DNA of 64,000 bases from Lepidostoma basale (GCA_022606425.2 JAHDVF020000840.1:1-64000); one strand, 5' to 3'; shown: positions 1 to 10,858, numbered from the stretch's first letter. Program-made: numbers and translations. The notes: generated by a model not told the origin, from the letters alone.

Positions 1-107
1 AGCATATTTATTGAATAATTATAAAATAAAACGACGTTTTTCTTTAATTATTATGTAAAGCGAACGAGAGATTATTGTAAAGTCATTTGATTATATAAAA
101 AAAAAAA

Positions 108-300
108 CATATTTATTGTTTCTTAAACAATGACTTAAAATTCCATGTTGATACGAAAAAAAAATGGGAGCGACATGTTTCGCCTTTTTAAGATGTAATC
201 AAATATCAAGTAAATTTGGTACTGCCCTAGGAAGGCGAAACAAACTACCTTATAATAAAACTTCTAGAAAACAGACGTTATCATTCGTATTATCAAATTT
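108..300. repeat. HP-A foldback repeat, degenerate copy
   Basis: The left side carries GACATGTTTCGCC (about 173-185) and the right side AAGGCGAAAC (about 232-241), followed by the HP-A tail with CTTCTAGAAAACAGACG. The two halves are inverted copies around an AT-rich centre. HP-A recurs near 4530, 6735, 36505, 37405, 45655, 48853, 59760 and 62408. This copy has lost several central bases. Other than a decayed foldback element I see no function. Confidence 0.55.
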
Positions 301-1267
301 GACAAGCTGGTAAATGCTAGAGCAGTGTTTCAGGAATGAAGAGTATAACTGTTCATTGTCCTTGTCTAAAGCTTGACGGATATTTTGTTATAAAATCTGT
401 AAAATAAAAAATATCTTGTCATGTTTATTTTATGCATGATTACCACACGGTATCATTCAAGAGCAAGTTTGTTTAGGGCGACATATAAACTTTATATGAT
501 ATAAAAACTACAGTTATAGCTATCTATAATAAAATTTCACGATTACAAATAACTCTTACGTATTAACGGATTTAGTCAACAGCTTTTGGTGCCTGATAAA
601 TCATCTAGATTTACACTAACTCAGGTTTCTGTTAATGGTTTTACGGAATTGAGGTTAGAACAGATTAAGTTATTAAAAATTAGCACATCAATGGTTGTGT
701 TTTGAAAGAATTATTGGTTTTTCGGATTAATTTTAATATGTAAATCCTTTGTTTACAATATTATTCGAGAGTGTGGGAATTTTAACATAATTAATATGTC
801 ATAGATTTAATTTAATTTATAATAGTTTTTTTTTTATAAATCATAAATAATATCGTAATTAACATTAAATATAATATATACGTAGAAGAGTCGTTAGATT
901 TATAAAGGCAATCGCAAAGAGATCAATGATCGTTGCTTCAAATCTGAATTTGAGCCTACCCGAAAAAAATTATACACACATTCAGTAAATGATTTTTAAT
1001 ATATGCAAATTACAAATCATAATATAATTAAATTCATTATTAAATACATTTTAATTATAATACCAACAGAGTACGGAAAAGTATCAACGAAAATATTATT
1101 TTTGATAAAGCTGAGTGTAAAATATTTGAAACATGCCTTGAAAAATCAACTAAAAAAAATAAACACAGTTTCATTCATAAAAAAATCGAATAGGTTTTCA
1201 CTTTCGTATCAAGCACTTAAATTGTGATGTGGCATTATCAAACACTTTTACAATTTCTGGTTTTACA
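301..1267. other. AT-rich stretch, no gene recognised
   Basis: Only short AT-driven ORFs occur here, including one at 1003-1227 whose lysine, isoleucine and asparagine content simply reflects base composition. No domain, repeat family or RNA motif was recognised. Confidence 0.5.
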
Positions 1268-1572
1268 TTAAAATGGTTTGGACACATGGAAAGAATGAAT
1301 GAAGAAAGAATGGTAAAAAAATTATACGATAACGATGTAAATGGAACTAGAAATAGAAAAAGACCGAGAAAAGCGTGGCACGATCAAATAAATCAAATAT
1401 TGAATGTCGGTTATGTGAGAAGTCAGAGAAATCGACGCGCGTGCATGACACGATGTATGAATGTTGAGGAAGTGAGAGAAATATGTTAGGAAAGAAAAGT
1501 GTGGGAGTCCATTCTTTCTGCCTACCCCTTCGAGGAGACAGCGTGATGGTTAGTAAGTTAGTTATTTCGTTA
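1268..1572 (+). mobile_element. LINE-T, 3'-end fragment
   Basis: A 5'-truncated non-LTR retrotransposon C-terminus. The frame reads WFGHMERMNEERMVKKLY, then WHDQINQ, NRRACMTRCMNVEE and, after an in-frame TAG, the end AYPFEET. The AT-rich 3' end finishes in degenerate (TTAG)n. This is one of the longer plus-strand copies and shows the family layout: a basic 'WFGHxER' segment followed by the C-terminal tail common to many insect LINE polyproteins. The stop inside the frame and substitutions mark it as dead. Confidence 0.8.
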
Positions 1573-1575
1573 GTT

Positions 1576-1732
1576 TTTACACCGCTTAATTTTGTTTTAT
1601 CGAACCAACCGGTTTCGCTCTCGCCGGAGTCAGGGTTATAAAAACAAACCAAAAGTTCATTTTTGTAACCCTGAAGAATCTCTGGAGCTAAACCGGCTGG
1701 TTTGGTAAAATAAATAAAGTGGTATAAAATCG
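1576..1732. repeat. HP-F foldback repeat
   Basis: The left arm (about 1576-1632, with AACCAACCGGTTTCGCTCTC) is the inverted copy of the right arm (about 1672-1732, with GAGCTAAACCGGCTGGTT). The inner segments CAGGGTTATAAAAAC and TTTTTGTAACCCTG also pair. The right half reads CCTGAAGA then TAAACCGGCTGG, a decayed hammerhead-like core in which GAAAC has become TAAAC. It is a relative of the 45785-46009 element. Confidence 0.65.
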
Positions 1733-2435
1733 AAGTATTAAAGCGTTTTTAATTATATTTTAATTTATAAAATTTATTAAATATGATTGCTTATGTTGGA
1801 TTCTGCACACTGAATAACTTTTACCATTCCAGTCATTCTGTTGACCCTTCAGAGACGCATCCACGGTCTGATGACAGAGTTGGTGGTAGTTGATGATAGC
1901 ACACATATAAATAAGCATGAACTAATCTTCAGAGCGGTCCACACCATGTTGTTAGTGAAATCAGATCTGTTTGCGTAATTTATTATTCGAGTTTTATTTA
2001 CTTATGCGTTCACGAGAATGCTCAATCCTACTGTGCATTAATCAGAAGAGGTCGAATACCTTATTAAATAGACATATCGATAAAGAATAGATATTGTAAA
2101 ATAATTATTATTTTATTTTTCTCTTGAAGTAGATTCTGCGATCTGTTAATATAATATATCATATTGGTTTCTGTAATGAGTTTTCTCTTCATGTCTTTGT
2201 TGATTGACGTCCCTTTGAAGTCTCGTGCATCATGATCTAGGAAATCCTCGCTCGGTCCATCCTCTCGAAGTGGTCCCTCCATATAATGTATAATGTTAAA
2301 TTGATGTTTGCTTCATTTGCATTTCTTATTGTACTTCATTGTTTCTTTTTAATTAATGTTTCTTAAATATTGTTCTTAATTGTCTTGTGTTTTTTTCTAA
2401 CTATCATTTCTTTTGTTATTATATTTTATTTATTT
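1733..2435. other. No gene recognised
   Basis: Mostly AT-rich sequence with a mildly GC-richer patch at 1810-1940 and 2200-2280. The short minus-strand ORF at 2064-2282 has no recognisable domain. No repeat family was matched. Confidence 0.4.
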
Positions 2436-2439
2436 CTTT

Positions 2440-2865
2440 ATTGGTATTATTCTTCTTCAGCCTATTCCCGTTCGCTCCTGGCCAAAAGTCTCTTCCATTC
2501 ACTTCCATGTCACTTTCTCCTGTGCAGACTGCATCCAGGTTATTCCGACGTGTCTGTTCAGATCATCCTTGCACTTCTCTTCGTCGTCCACGGTCTCCAA
2601 GTCAGCAGTCTTCTTGTCCACTTTTTGTCTGAGCTTCTGGATACGTGACCTGCCCATTGCCATTTTAGAGTCGCCACCCGGTGGATGATATCAGTGACCT
2701 TTGTTTTTTCTCTCACCGTATCGTTTCTGATTCTGTCTCTTAGGTTTATTCCTAACATGGCTCTTTCCATGGCTTTTTGGGTCACTCGTAGTTTCTCGGC
2801 ACTTTGTTTGGACAGTGTAACAGTTTCAAGACCATAAGTACCAACTGGCAGAACGCAGTCTTGTT
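2440..2865 (-). mobile_element. RTE-type LINE, 3'-end fragment
   Basis: Read on the minus strand, the C-terminal part of an RTE-like reverse transcriptase polyprotein is visible: YGLETVTL (thumb region), LRDRIRND, KWQWAGHVSR, RRLLTWRP and a truncated 'GRP-x-RW-x-DD' region, which continues in another frame. The 3' end at about 2440 is the usual AT-rich tail. Frameshifts are present. Similar 3' ends occur at 4122, 5052, 8509, 35825, 39306, 48660 and 59965. Confidence 0.75.
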
Positions 2866-2938
2866 ATTATTATGTATTTTAATTGTAGTAAAAACGAATT
2901 CGCACATGTTATTCTGTAGTGTTTATATTTTTTAATAA

Positions 2939-2960
2939 ATTGAATTGAATTGAATTGAAT
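2939..2960. repeat. (TTGAA)n microsatellite
   Basis: Four perfect TTGAA units after an AATAAA-like AT stretch. This is the kind of tail seen at LINE 3' ends, but no LINE coding sequence is recognisable immediately upstream. Confidence 0.8.
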
Positions 2961-3232
2961 CATCAATCTAGTAGGTCTTTCATCGTTGAGTATCTTATTT
3001 CTAAGGGTTCTTACTCACGATAGTTTGCAATGTTTTCATTGCTGTTGTTCTTAGAAAATATTTCGTTCTGACAGTGCCTGTGCTTGCTTCAATTCCGGTA
3101 TGACATGATTTCGATGTATGTGCTATTCTTAACGTTAGATTAAAAAAAGAAATATATTTGTTGTAAAACGAGAAAGAGGGATTTAACTAAAAGTTTTTTT
3201 TGTATTATAAAGAGATAATTGAAAAATAATAC

Positions 3233-3386
3233 TAACTAAACTAACTAACTAACTAACCATCACGCCGTCTCCCCGAAAGGGTAGGCAGAAAGAATGGACT
3301 GTCACACTTTTACTGATGCGGCACTCCATCCTTCTCTTTTCGCTCCGCGGGAGACGCGGTGTGATGGGTTGCGAACCTCATCACGA
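3233..3386 (-). mobile_element. SINE-T copy
   Basis: On the minus strand the order is GAGGTTCGCAACCCATCACA, GCGTCTCCCGCGG, GAAAAGAGAAGGATGGAGTG, CCGCATC, then the LINE-T-like end (ATTCTTTCTGCC, GGAGACGGCGTGATGG) and (TTAG)n. The repeat is non-coding. Other copies: 5972, 25658, 36633, 51588, 57860, 58812. Confidence 0.8.
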
Positions 3387-3968
3387 AAAATAATACTAGT
3401 TTCGTAATTAATCATTAACCTAAAGGCGACCATGTTCGATGTCGGAGGAATCAACGAGAGTGGGTGTCATGATGTATGAGTATAGATGACTCTAGAGGGG
3501 AATGCAAGGATATAATAGTGTGGCAATCCAACATCTCTGTTCATGTCTTTAGGAAAACTGGGTAATGGTAACATGATTTTATACCATCCAACTAGGGTAA
3601 CTCGTTTAAGGGAGGCATTATTTACACAACATTCATAAATATAAAATAGTAAATTAAGAACAAGAAACATTTATCTTAACTCAGTATTCAATATACTGTC
3701 GGTGGAAATTAAATATGCTACGGAATATTTAAAGAGCGCATTAAATTAAACTTCGAGAATCTTGGAAAGAGTTTCATAAATGAATTATATAAATTGAAAT
3801 CTTATTGTTGGTTCTTGAACAAATATTAAATTCTCGACACGAAAAATTAACTCATAAGTGGAAAAAACAGTGCATTAATTCATAAAAAAAATCGTCATTA
3901 TGGAATTCCACAGAGTTAACGTCCTAAGTTTATCTAAAATCAATCAAATCAATCAATGTTATTTGTCG
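3387..3968. other. No gene; scrap of a short repeat
   Basis: AT-rich. The piece at about 3870-3935 (CATTATGGAATTCCACAGAG, then AACG) resembles pieces near 10390, 33640, 36420 and 45480, so it is probably part of another short interspersed repeat. No ORF of note. Confidence 0.4.
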
Positions 3969-4108
3969 CCCCAAGTGAGGAGTCGGTGAATTCGACGTGC
4001 ATGCATGACACAATGTATGATTGTTGAGAGGAGTATGTCAGGAAAGAAGAATGTGACGATTCTTCTCTCCGCCTACGACGGCGTGATTGTTAGTTAGTTA
4101 GTTTTTTG
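3969..4108 (+). mobile_element. LINE-T, short 3'-end fragment
   Basis: Matches the last ~140 bp of LINE-T (GTGAGGAGTCGG, CATGACACAATGTATG, GTCAGGAAAGAAGAATGTG, then GGCGTGATTGTTAGTTAG). Several small deletions have removed the reading frame. Confidence 0.7.
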
Positions 4109-4121
4109 TAATCATATATTT

Positions 4122-4482
4122 ATATGTATCATCATCATCATTATTATCATCAGTTCTCTGTCATCCACTGCTGAATGTAGGCCTCTCCCAAAGCACGCCA
4201 CCGCCCCCTATCTATTGCCACTCCCATCCATCTCAGCAATCCTCTTCAGATCTTGGCCCATCGGGCAGGAAGACGTCCAACTCTGCGGAATCCTGTACGC
4301 GGTCTCCACTCCAGAACCCATCTCCCCCATCGGCCGTCGGTTCTCCGACAGATATGGCCAGCCCATCGCCACTCCAGCCCGCCCATCCTCAGAGCCACCT
4401 CAGTCACCTTGGTTTGTTGAGGAATAAATTCGTTTCTAAATCTGTCCCTCGAGGTTATTCCAAGCATGTCTATTTCCATGGA
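4122..4482 (-). mobile_element. RTE-type LINE, 3'-end fragment
   Basis: The minus-strand frame 4479-4246 reads LGITSRDRFRN, QQTKVTEVALRM, WRWAGHICRRTDGRW, VLEWRPRTG and RRVGRLPARW, the hallmark RTE C-terminal region. The end (GCCTACATTCAGCAGTGGAT on the minus strand) is followed by a (GAT)n microsatellite at 4125-4155. About 78 codons remain open before the frame breaks. Confidence 0.85.
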
Positions 4483-4529
4483 GATACTATTTTATATGTA
4501 TGGTTAAATCTAACAATTAAATGTAATTA

Positions 4530-4700
4530 ATACGAAGATAAGGTTTGTTTTCTAAAAGTTTGATCATATAATATTTTATATGAATGACATGTCTCGCTTG
4601 TCTAAGGCATTAAACTTAAACTTCTAAAAAACAGACTTTCCACTCGTAATAAACATTTTATATGGAGTTTTACATCATCGTTCAAGAAACAATAAATAAA
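4530..4700. repeat. HP-A foldback repeat
   Basis: Contains ATGAATGACATGTCTCGC and, on the other side, CTTCTAAAAAACAGAC and TATGGAGTTTTACATCATCG. The central part is shortened. On the minus strand the centre reads AATGCCTTAGACAAGCGAGA, a mutated version of the HP-A hammerhead-like core. Confidence 0.6.
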
Positions 4701-5051
4701 TTAAATGTGCATTATAATTAGTCTTCTTCGGCGTGAATTCAATCAAGAGGAACAATAGTACACATATCACGTACGGGCATACGAGAAAACTACATTATAA
4801 AACGATAAATCTTGTATCTGTAATGAGAGCCTTACAGACATTCCCTTTATTTTGTACATTAATATAGGGACTTGTGATTACATCGCATTAACTAATGCTA
4901 ATTTATGTAAACCAATTCTTATTTATTTATACTTATTACGTTATTTTATGTACGTGAACGTCATTAAACAGTGCAAGGCTAATATATAATAGTAGGAACA
5001 TATACGTAGAAGGCCTGTCACAGGATATTACATATTTTGCCTTTATATGTG

Positions 5052-5140
5052 TAATCTTCTTCTTCTTTCTTCTTTAACAGCCGTTGTCGTCCACTGCTGG
5101 ACATAGGCCTCCCCCATACTTCTCCATGTATGAAATGTCA
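5052..5140 (-). mobile_element. RTE-type LINE, extreme 3' end
   Basis: The minus strand codes a GEAYVQQWTTTAV-like end (GGCCTATGTCCAGCAGTGGA on that strand) followed by an AAGAAG-rich tail. The region to 5425 is mildly GC-richer and may be a further diverged part of the same insertion, but I cannot read a domain in it. Confidence 0.65.
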
Positions 5141-5338
5141 TACGGGGGGTGGTTGGCATTACAACGCCACGCTTGCCAGACGGATTGGCGAGGTGTCCTT
5201 CCACGTTAGCCTATGCATCAATATTATCCACTGAGGTTATTCACACTCGATCTCTAGCATTTCGCATAGTTTCCAGGGGAGACCAAAGTCGAGGAGGTGT
5301 GGATAGGTACTTGGGATCAGATCAATCCTCCAGCGTAG

Positions 5339-5374
5339 CATGGCCATCACCACATCACCATGGTGATGGCCATG
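5339..5374. repeat. 13-bp perfect inverted repeat
   Basis: CATGGCCATCACC at 5339-5351 pairs with GGTGATGGCCATG at 5362-5374 across a 10-bp loop. It lies in the GC-richer stretch beside an RTE end. Its role is unknown. Confidence 0.85.
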
Positions 5375-5524
5375 CACCGCTCGAAGAGTCAATAGGATCC
5401 TCCTTACTCCCCCTGTATGTGTAATATTTTTTCGTAATTAATAAAGTTTTTAAATTTAAAAGAACGCAATATCAACTGCAGGTCATGACTATGATTATAA
5501 AGCATAGTTGTAGTCAAACGAGTA

Positions 5525-5965
5525 GATACTAAGTGATAGTCAACGTCGGAAGTATCTGACAGGACCCTGAATGAAGAGCAGATTTGATTGAAATATGTAA
5601 AATAGTTTGGATATCTTTTTCATCTTGGAACAGGTTTTGAACTCTTATAATTCTTTTCCACTCTTTAATGTTCCACAGCCAGGACAGCTGCCTTCTACCA
5701 ATTCCTCGACGTCCCTCCACTTTACTCATTAATATCAGTCAAAGGAGGTGGTATATTTCTCCCCTTTCTAGACCTTTCTAATTTTCACCCTCGACAACAG
5801 CTCTATTGGCTCTGGCTCTCTGTAATACGTCTGCATTACTGACCTTATCAGTCCATGGTATACGGAGCATTCGGCGGCAAATCCACATCTCTAACGCCTC
5901 CAACCAGTTTATAACATTCAGTCCAGGTTTCCCATCCATATAGTACAACAGACCATATATAACAT
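5525..5965 (-). mobile_element. LINE C-terminal fragment (WICRRMLRIPW type)
   Basis: On the minus strand one frame reads LEALEMWICRRMLRIPWTDK and VSNADVLQRARAN. After a frame change it continues KVEGRRGIGRRQLSWLWNIK. This is the region downstream of the reverse transcriptase domain in several insect non-LTR elements. It is a different family from LINE-T and RTE and is broken by at least one frameshift. The clade cannot be fixed from this piece. Confidence 0.7.
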
Positions 5966-5971
5966 TTAATC

Positions 5972-6275
5972 ATTCTTAACTAACTAGCTTACTAACCATC
6001 ACGCTGTCGTCCCGAAAGGATACGTGGAAAGAATGGACTGCCACACTTAAACCGATGCGGCCATCCCTCTCTATTCTCCCCTTCGGGAGACGCGGTGTAA
6101 TATATAATACAATGATATAAAATGAAACAACAAAATAAAAATAATTTAACACATAATGTTCTTTTTAGATGGTGCACAGGTTGTCTGCTGGACGATCCGG
6201 ACATTTGTGTTTATTTAATTTATATTCCACATATCCATCGTTTATTAAATTAGCTGTAATTAGGCACTTTAAAAT
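5972..6275 (-). mobile_element. SINE-T copy, long form
   Basis: Besides the 3' half (5972-6100) it keeps a 5' half at 6140-6275. On the minus strand this reads GTGCCTAATTACAGCTAATT, GTCCGGATCGTCCAGC, GCACCATCTAAAAAGAACAT and ATGTGTTAAATT. The same 5' half is present at 51588-51700 and 59040-59155, so it is part of the element and not flanking DNA. Confidence 0.75.
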
Positions 6276-6378
6276 AATCCAAAGCCAGCAAGAACTTAAA
6301 ATATTATTGAAGAAATTATTCAAAATGTCATTGGAACAAACGAAAATAAAATTTTTACAACTCCCAAAATTCTTCACG

Positions 6379-6572
6379 TACGATCAAATAAATCAAATAT
6401 TGAATGTCGGCCATGTGAGGAGTCAGAGAAATCGGCGCGCGTGCATGACACGATGTATGAATGTTGAGGAAGCGAAAGAAATATGTCAGGAAAGAAAAGT
6501 GTGGCAGTCCATTATTTCTGCCTACCCCTTCGGGGAGACGGCGTATTAGTTAGTTAGTTAATTAGCCAAAAT
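6379..6572 (+). mobile_element. LINE-T, 3'-end fragment
   Basis: Codes YDQINQILNVGHVRSQRN, CMTRCMNVEEAKEICQERK and AYPFGETAY. An in-frame TAG follows inside the (TTAG)n tail. It is fused upstream to unrelated sequence, giving a spurious 126-codon ORF at 6169-6549. Confidence 0.8.
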
Positions 6573-6734
6573 TCTTTATATAAACGAAAAATCTTGCTTG
6601 TTTCAAATTAAATAATGTGTTGTACTCGTATATGGTATAAGTGCGTTCACAATATTGTTCAAATATGAATACTCGTACACTAAGTAAAGGCGAGTATATC
6701 ATTAAGATAATAAGATAAAATTAATAATAACTAA

Positions 6735-6835
6735 AAAAAACTTAATACGAATGAAAACGTCTATTTCCTAGAAGTTTTATTATATTTTAATGGATATGAC
6801 GCGTTTCGCCTTAGTGAGGCGTTATAAAAATGTCT
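6735..6835. repeat. HP-A half copy
   Basis: Carries TAATACGAATGAAAACGTCT, CTAGAAGTTTTATTATATTT and GACGCGTTTCGCC, one arm of HP-A. The opposite arm is missing. Confidence 0.6.
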
Positions 6836-6946
6836 AAATTTAAATATATATTTTTGTGTATACAATACAATAGTTTGTTAATATTCGTTTTCTTTATTTA
6901 TGTGTCTAGTTCATTCCACGAGAAGTTTAATGAATCAATGAAACTA

Positions 6947-7352
6947 AAAAAAACTAACTAACCGTCACGCCGTCTCTCCGAAGGGGTAGGCAGAAAGGAT
7001 GGACTGCCACACTTTTCTTTCCAGACATATTTCTCTCGATTCCGCAACATCGTGTCATGCACGCGCGTCGATTTCTCTGACTCCTTACATCGCCGACATT
7101 CAATACTTTATTTATTTGATCGTGCCACGTTTTCCTCAGTCTTCCTCTATTTCTAGTTCCATTTACATCGTTAATATATATTTTTTACCATTCTTTCTTC
7201 ATTCATTCTTTCCATATGGCCAAACCATCATAATGATCCTTTCAATATTTTGTTCATAGTACCATCATTCGCACCGCATTCACTTCTTATACATATTTCA
7301 TTCGACACTCTATCATACACAGAGTATTTACACATTCGTCTAAGAGATCTCA
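6947..7352 (-). mobile_element. LINE-T, 3' fragment (about 400 bp)
   Basis: On the minus strand it codes RSLRRMCKYSVYDRVSNE, SECGANDGTMNKILKGS, WFGHMERMNEERM and WHDQ, then the NRRACMT region, and ends in GGCGTGACGGTTAGTTAG. It is interrupted by frameshifts and missing bases in the CMNVEEA part. Confidence 0.8.
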
Positions 7353-7359
7353 TCATGAA

Positions 7360-8275
7360 ACTAAAGGAAAAAAAAACTTTAATAGTATCTACGCGATAAC
7401 GTTTTTTATTGGTAAAATATATGTGTTTGTAGAAGCTCTTTGAATTATGTACAAACTCGCCAAATATTATACGACACAATGTTTGGATAGACATTTGTTT
7501 TCTGGAGCCTAGTAAATCGTAAATCAATTGACATAGATAATAGATGGCTCGTACCATCTTCCTCCTTTAATAGAATCTTTAAAGGTTCACTCTACGGCAG
7601 TGCTGGGTAATGTGTGGACGTCGAACTCAATAAACAAGTAAAACTATGAAATATTTTTTTCGCATTTCTCATAAGCAATATTCAAATGAAGCATAGATTT
7701 TAGCAGCTCCTTGCTATTATAAATATGCGTTATTAATTCGAACATTTGAACAAGTTTTTAAGAACTGCCGATGGAATTTACTGTTAATCGAACTTATACA
7801 TACATGACTACAACACATCATTAAAACTAAAGATTAAATATTTATTTAATATCGCCGAGTTTTAAACGCAAATAATTAAAATTCCCATGAATTCATACTC
7901 ACGTAGAGTCATATATGTAGAATTACTCATATTTTCGAAGAAAAATGATTTTCTTAAAATATTTTTGGTAAAATAAATGCTTTGGTTAATAGATTTTTTT
8001 ACTTGTATTCATATACATAACAAAAAAATAAATTTAATTTACTTTCTGATTCATATGATAGGAGTTTTATCCTGGGTATAACGAAGTTTTATTGGAGAAA
8101 TAAGTTTTATTTCATTATTTCAGGTTTCAATGTATAAAATATAAAAATAGGTATGGTCTGAATATGCCGTTAATATTTGTATAAATGATGAAAATTGTTT
8201 GTCAAAACATTACATTATATTATATAACTTGAGTTATGAAACAATTTTATTGCCAAATGCAGAAAAGTTCATTTT
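7360..8275. other. AT-rich stretch, no gene recognised
   Basis: No convincing ORF or repeat family. The minus-strand ORF 7228-7557 is a chimera of LINE-T and flanking AT-rich DNA. Confidence 0.4.
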
Positions 8276-8279
8276 ACAA

Positions 8280-8280
8280 G

Positions 8281-8330
<50 letters not shown>

Positions 8331-8820
8331 CATCACGCCCTTTCCCCGGAGGGGTAGGCAGAGAGGATGGATCGCCACAATGATCTTTCCTGGCATACCT
8401 CTCGGGCTTCCTCTACATTCATACATCGTACCATGCACGCACGTCGATTATTCCGACTTCGAATGTGGCCGCCTTTTAGTAATTGATTAATTTGGTCATG
8501 ACATGTTTGGACGTCCCCCTGCCCGCTGGACCGACGATCTGAAGAGGATTGCTGGACATGGATGGATGGGAGCGGCAATGGATAGGGGGCGGTGGCGGGC
8601 TTTGGGAGAGGCCTACATTCAGCAGCGGATGACAGACGGCTGATGATGATGATGATGATGATGTTTTACTCGGTCGTCCTTGGCTTCTTTTTCCACTCAC
8701 GCTGCTTATGTACAACTTTTTAACCATTCTTTTCTCATCCGTTCGTTCCTTATGTCCAAACCATCTCAAGGATCCTTTTTTGAATTTTATCCATGATGCA
8801 GTCATCTATTATAGATATAT
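8280..8820 (-). mobile_element. LINE-T copy split by a nested RTE end
   Basis: The minus-strand LINE-T has its 3' end at the left, with about 12 CTAA units at 8281-8330. Its body runs 8331-8508 and resumes at 8661-8820 (KKGSLRWFGHKERTDEKRM). Between them lies a plus-strand RTE 3' end. The LINE-T coding SSVSGKRSQGRP on the right joins WHDQINQLLK on the left when the insert is removed. Confidence 0.85.
8509..8660 (+). mobile_element. RTE-type LINE 3' end nested in LINE-T
   Basis: A 152-bp 5'-truncated RTE end coding RPPARWTDDLKRIAGHGWMG, AAMDRGRWRALGEAYIQQ and a stop. It is followed by (TGA)n at 8640-8660. The bases ATGTTT flank it on both sides (8503-8508 and 8661-8666), consistent with a target-site duplication. 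Confidence 0.85.
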
Positions 8821-8829
8821 CTAGATATA

Positions 8830-9540
8830 TCATAGAAATAATATTTGACCATGCCTATTCATATTGATAATTTGAGAAACTTCGATTACAATACGGTTTT
8901 TCAGAATTTGAATAATAAATCATTAAAAATCATTTCCGAATTTTTTTTTGAATTCCGATTATCACATGACTTCTGTTAGCTAGACAAAGGGTTGGCCACC
9001 GCTGACGTACACGGATGTACCGCGGTCTATCTGGCCAGTGCTGGTGGGACAGTAGACAGCCGTCTGGTCATAGGCCGCGGGTGATTTAGTACCTTTACCT
9101 TGTGTCCCCATTCCAAGTGCACGGCTCTCGGGGCTGCTTAGTTCTCACGCGATTCCGCTGTGCCGGCGATAATCACTGAATAGTAATGTCTCTGCATACT
9201 AATGCCTGCTAATAGGAACCCTCAAAGATTCATTCAAACGTCGAATGGATCGATTGACGAGATGTGGAACCAACCTGCTGATGGTTATACCAACCAGCAG
9301 AGCTTTATAATGTCACCCTTAATGATGTAGAATCACTCATTGAATATATAAATTTAATTAATAACATAGTAGAGTTCATTTTATTATGTTAATAGGTAAT
9401 GAACTATGTTTCTAATAATAGCTCGGTAGGTAGCATAATTAATTAAAACTTAATAGTTATATTACCAGCCTCCGATTAATTACGCCGACGAGTAGACCTT
9501 TTATAATATTTTATGAATTATTAGACTGTTTTACAACTTT
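8830..9540. other. No gene; mildly GC-richer unique patch
   Basis: The part 8990-9300 is less AT-rich than its surroundings and matches none of the repeat families here. All frames are interrupted. It could be an old mobile-element piece or regulatory DNA; nothing in the sequence decides this. Confidence 0.35.
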
Positions 9541-9544
9541 TGAG

Positions 9545-9590
9545 TTTACACCGATGACGAAGGTATAAAGCTTTCGAAACATGACGAGAA
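9545..9590 (+). ncRNA. Hammerhead-like motif, degenerate
   Basis: CCGATGA at 9551-9557, then a stem GAAGG/CTTTC, then GAAAC at 9576-9580, then ATGAC. Against the hammerhead consensus U4 has become C and the cleavage triplet is GAC instead of GUC, so activity is not expected. Confidence 0.4.
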
Positions 9591-9753
9591 AATAAACTAA
9601 AATAGTAAAACAAAATAAACTAAAATGGAAAAACAGGTCGTATTGGAATTACACAGTGTTGACACTTATGTTCATAAAAATTGTATTTTATTTATGAAGA
9701 TAATATATAATATTATAAATAAGATTAAAAAAAAATCGAATTCAAATATTTAT

Positions 9754-10090
9754 TAACTAACTAACTAACCATCACACCGTCTCTCCAAAGATGTAAGCAG
9801 AAAGAATGGACTGCCACACTATTTTTTTCCTGACATATTTCTCTCGCTTCCTCAAAATTCATACATAATGTCATGCACGCGCGTCGATTTCTCTGACTCC
9901 TCACGTGGCGGACATTCAATATTTGATTTATTTGATCGTGCCACGTTTTCCTCGGTCTTCCTCTATTTCTGGTTCCATTTTTTTACCATTCTTTCTTCAT
10001 TCATTCTTTCCTTATGTCCAAACCATCTTAATGATCCTTTCATTATTTTGTTCATAACACCATCATTCGCACCGCATTCACTTCTTATAT
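9754..10090 (-). mobile_element. LINE-T, 3' fragment
   Basis: The minus-strand copy begins in the ANDGVMNKIMKGS region (about 10075), passes WFGHKERMNEERM, RNRGRPRKTWHDQINQI and RNRRAC, and ends with (TTAG)n at 9754-9768. A deletion removes the VNDVNG part. Confidence 0.8.
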
Positions 10091-10099
10091 TTTATTTTT

Positions 10100-10855
10100 C
10101 TTATATAACAAAAGAAGGATAAAACTAGAATACTCGTAAATGTCGTATAAATAAAATGATTGAGAAGAATTTGAAAAAAAAAAAAACAGTGTTTGATAGA
10201 ATAAACGTTAGGGTCGATAGAAGAAAACCGATTATTATAGTTCTTTAATAAAATTAGCAGTTTAAAATTTAAAATATTCATGAAATAATTTAGAATACAA
10301 ATAATTATTTTGAATCTATTCTTTATTCAAAAGATGTCAAGAAAACTCAACTCAGAAGCAGATATAATATTGTTTTAATTTATAAAATATCTAAATAATA
10401 GAATTCCATAGTATTAACGCCCTTTTGTGTTTATCAAAAGTTTTTATTTATTCATTACAATAAACTTCAATTAAGAATCTTTAATAAGTAACAATTATTG
10501 ATTGAGAGAGCTTTATTAAACAAACATATTATAAACAGAGCATTATTGTGTTACAATAAATCGTGCAGAACTAACACGCCAATTCTTGTCAGCACATAAT
10601 GTTATGCCCTGTTACCAGGTGGAGCAATTCGATTGCAAAGATTCATTATGCAGAAACCTGCATATAGATGTGCTTACGGGTATTTTATAAATAAATGTTA
10701 CTTTTTCAATAAAAAATATCATTTGAAAAATTTTACAGTACCCATATATTTTTTCTATGTTCGCCATACTTTGTATTGTAGATGTTTTATTTATCTTTTT
10801 ATTTTTTATATATGTACTTTGTATATACAACACTAACTTTAAAAAAAATTAAAGA
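10100..10855. other. AT-rich, no gene recognised
   Basis: Short AT-driven ORFs only. The segment 10735-10830 (GTTCGCCATACTTTGTATTG, GTATATACAACACTAACTTT) also occurs at 31500-31590 and belongs to the HP-B repeat region. Confidence 0.4.
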
Positions 10856-10858
10856 AAT

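Noticed and set aside
6169..6549. 126-codon ORF as a host gene
   Set aside because: Its C-terminal half is LINE-T and its N-terminal half is the antisense of SINE-T plus AT-rich flank; it is a chance fusion.
8281..8330. Telomeric repeat array
   Set aside because: The unit is CTAA/TTAG, not the insect telomere unit TTAGG, and it is attached to a LINE-T end.
8333..8805. Two overlapping minus-strand ORFs as a gene
   Set aside because: They are LINE-T coding interrupted by antisense RTE sequence.
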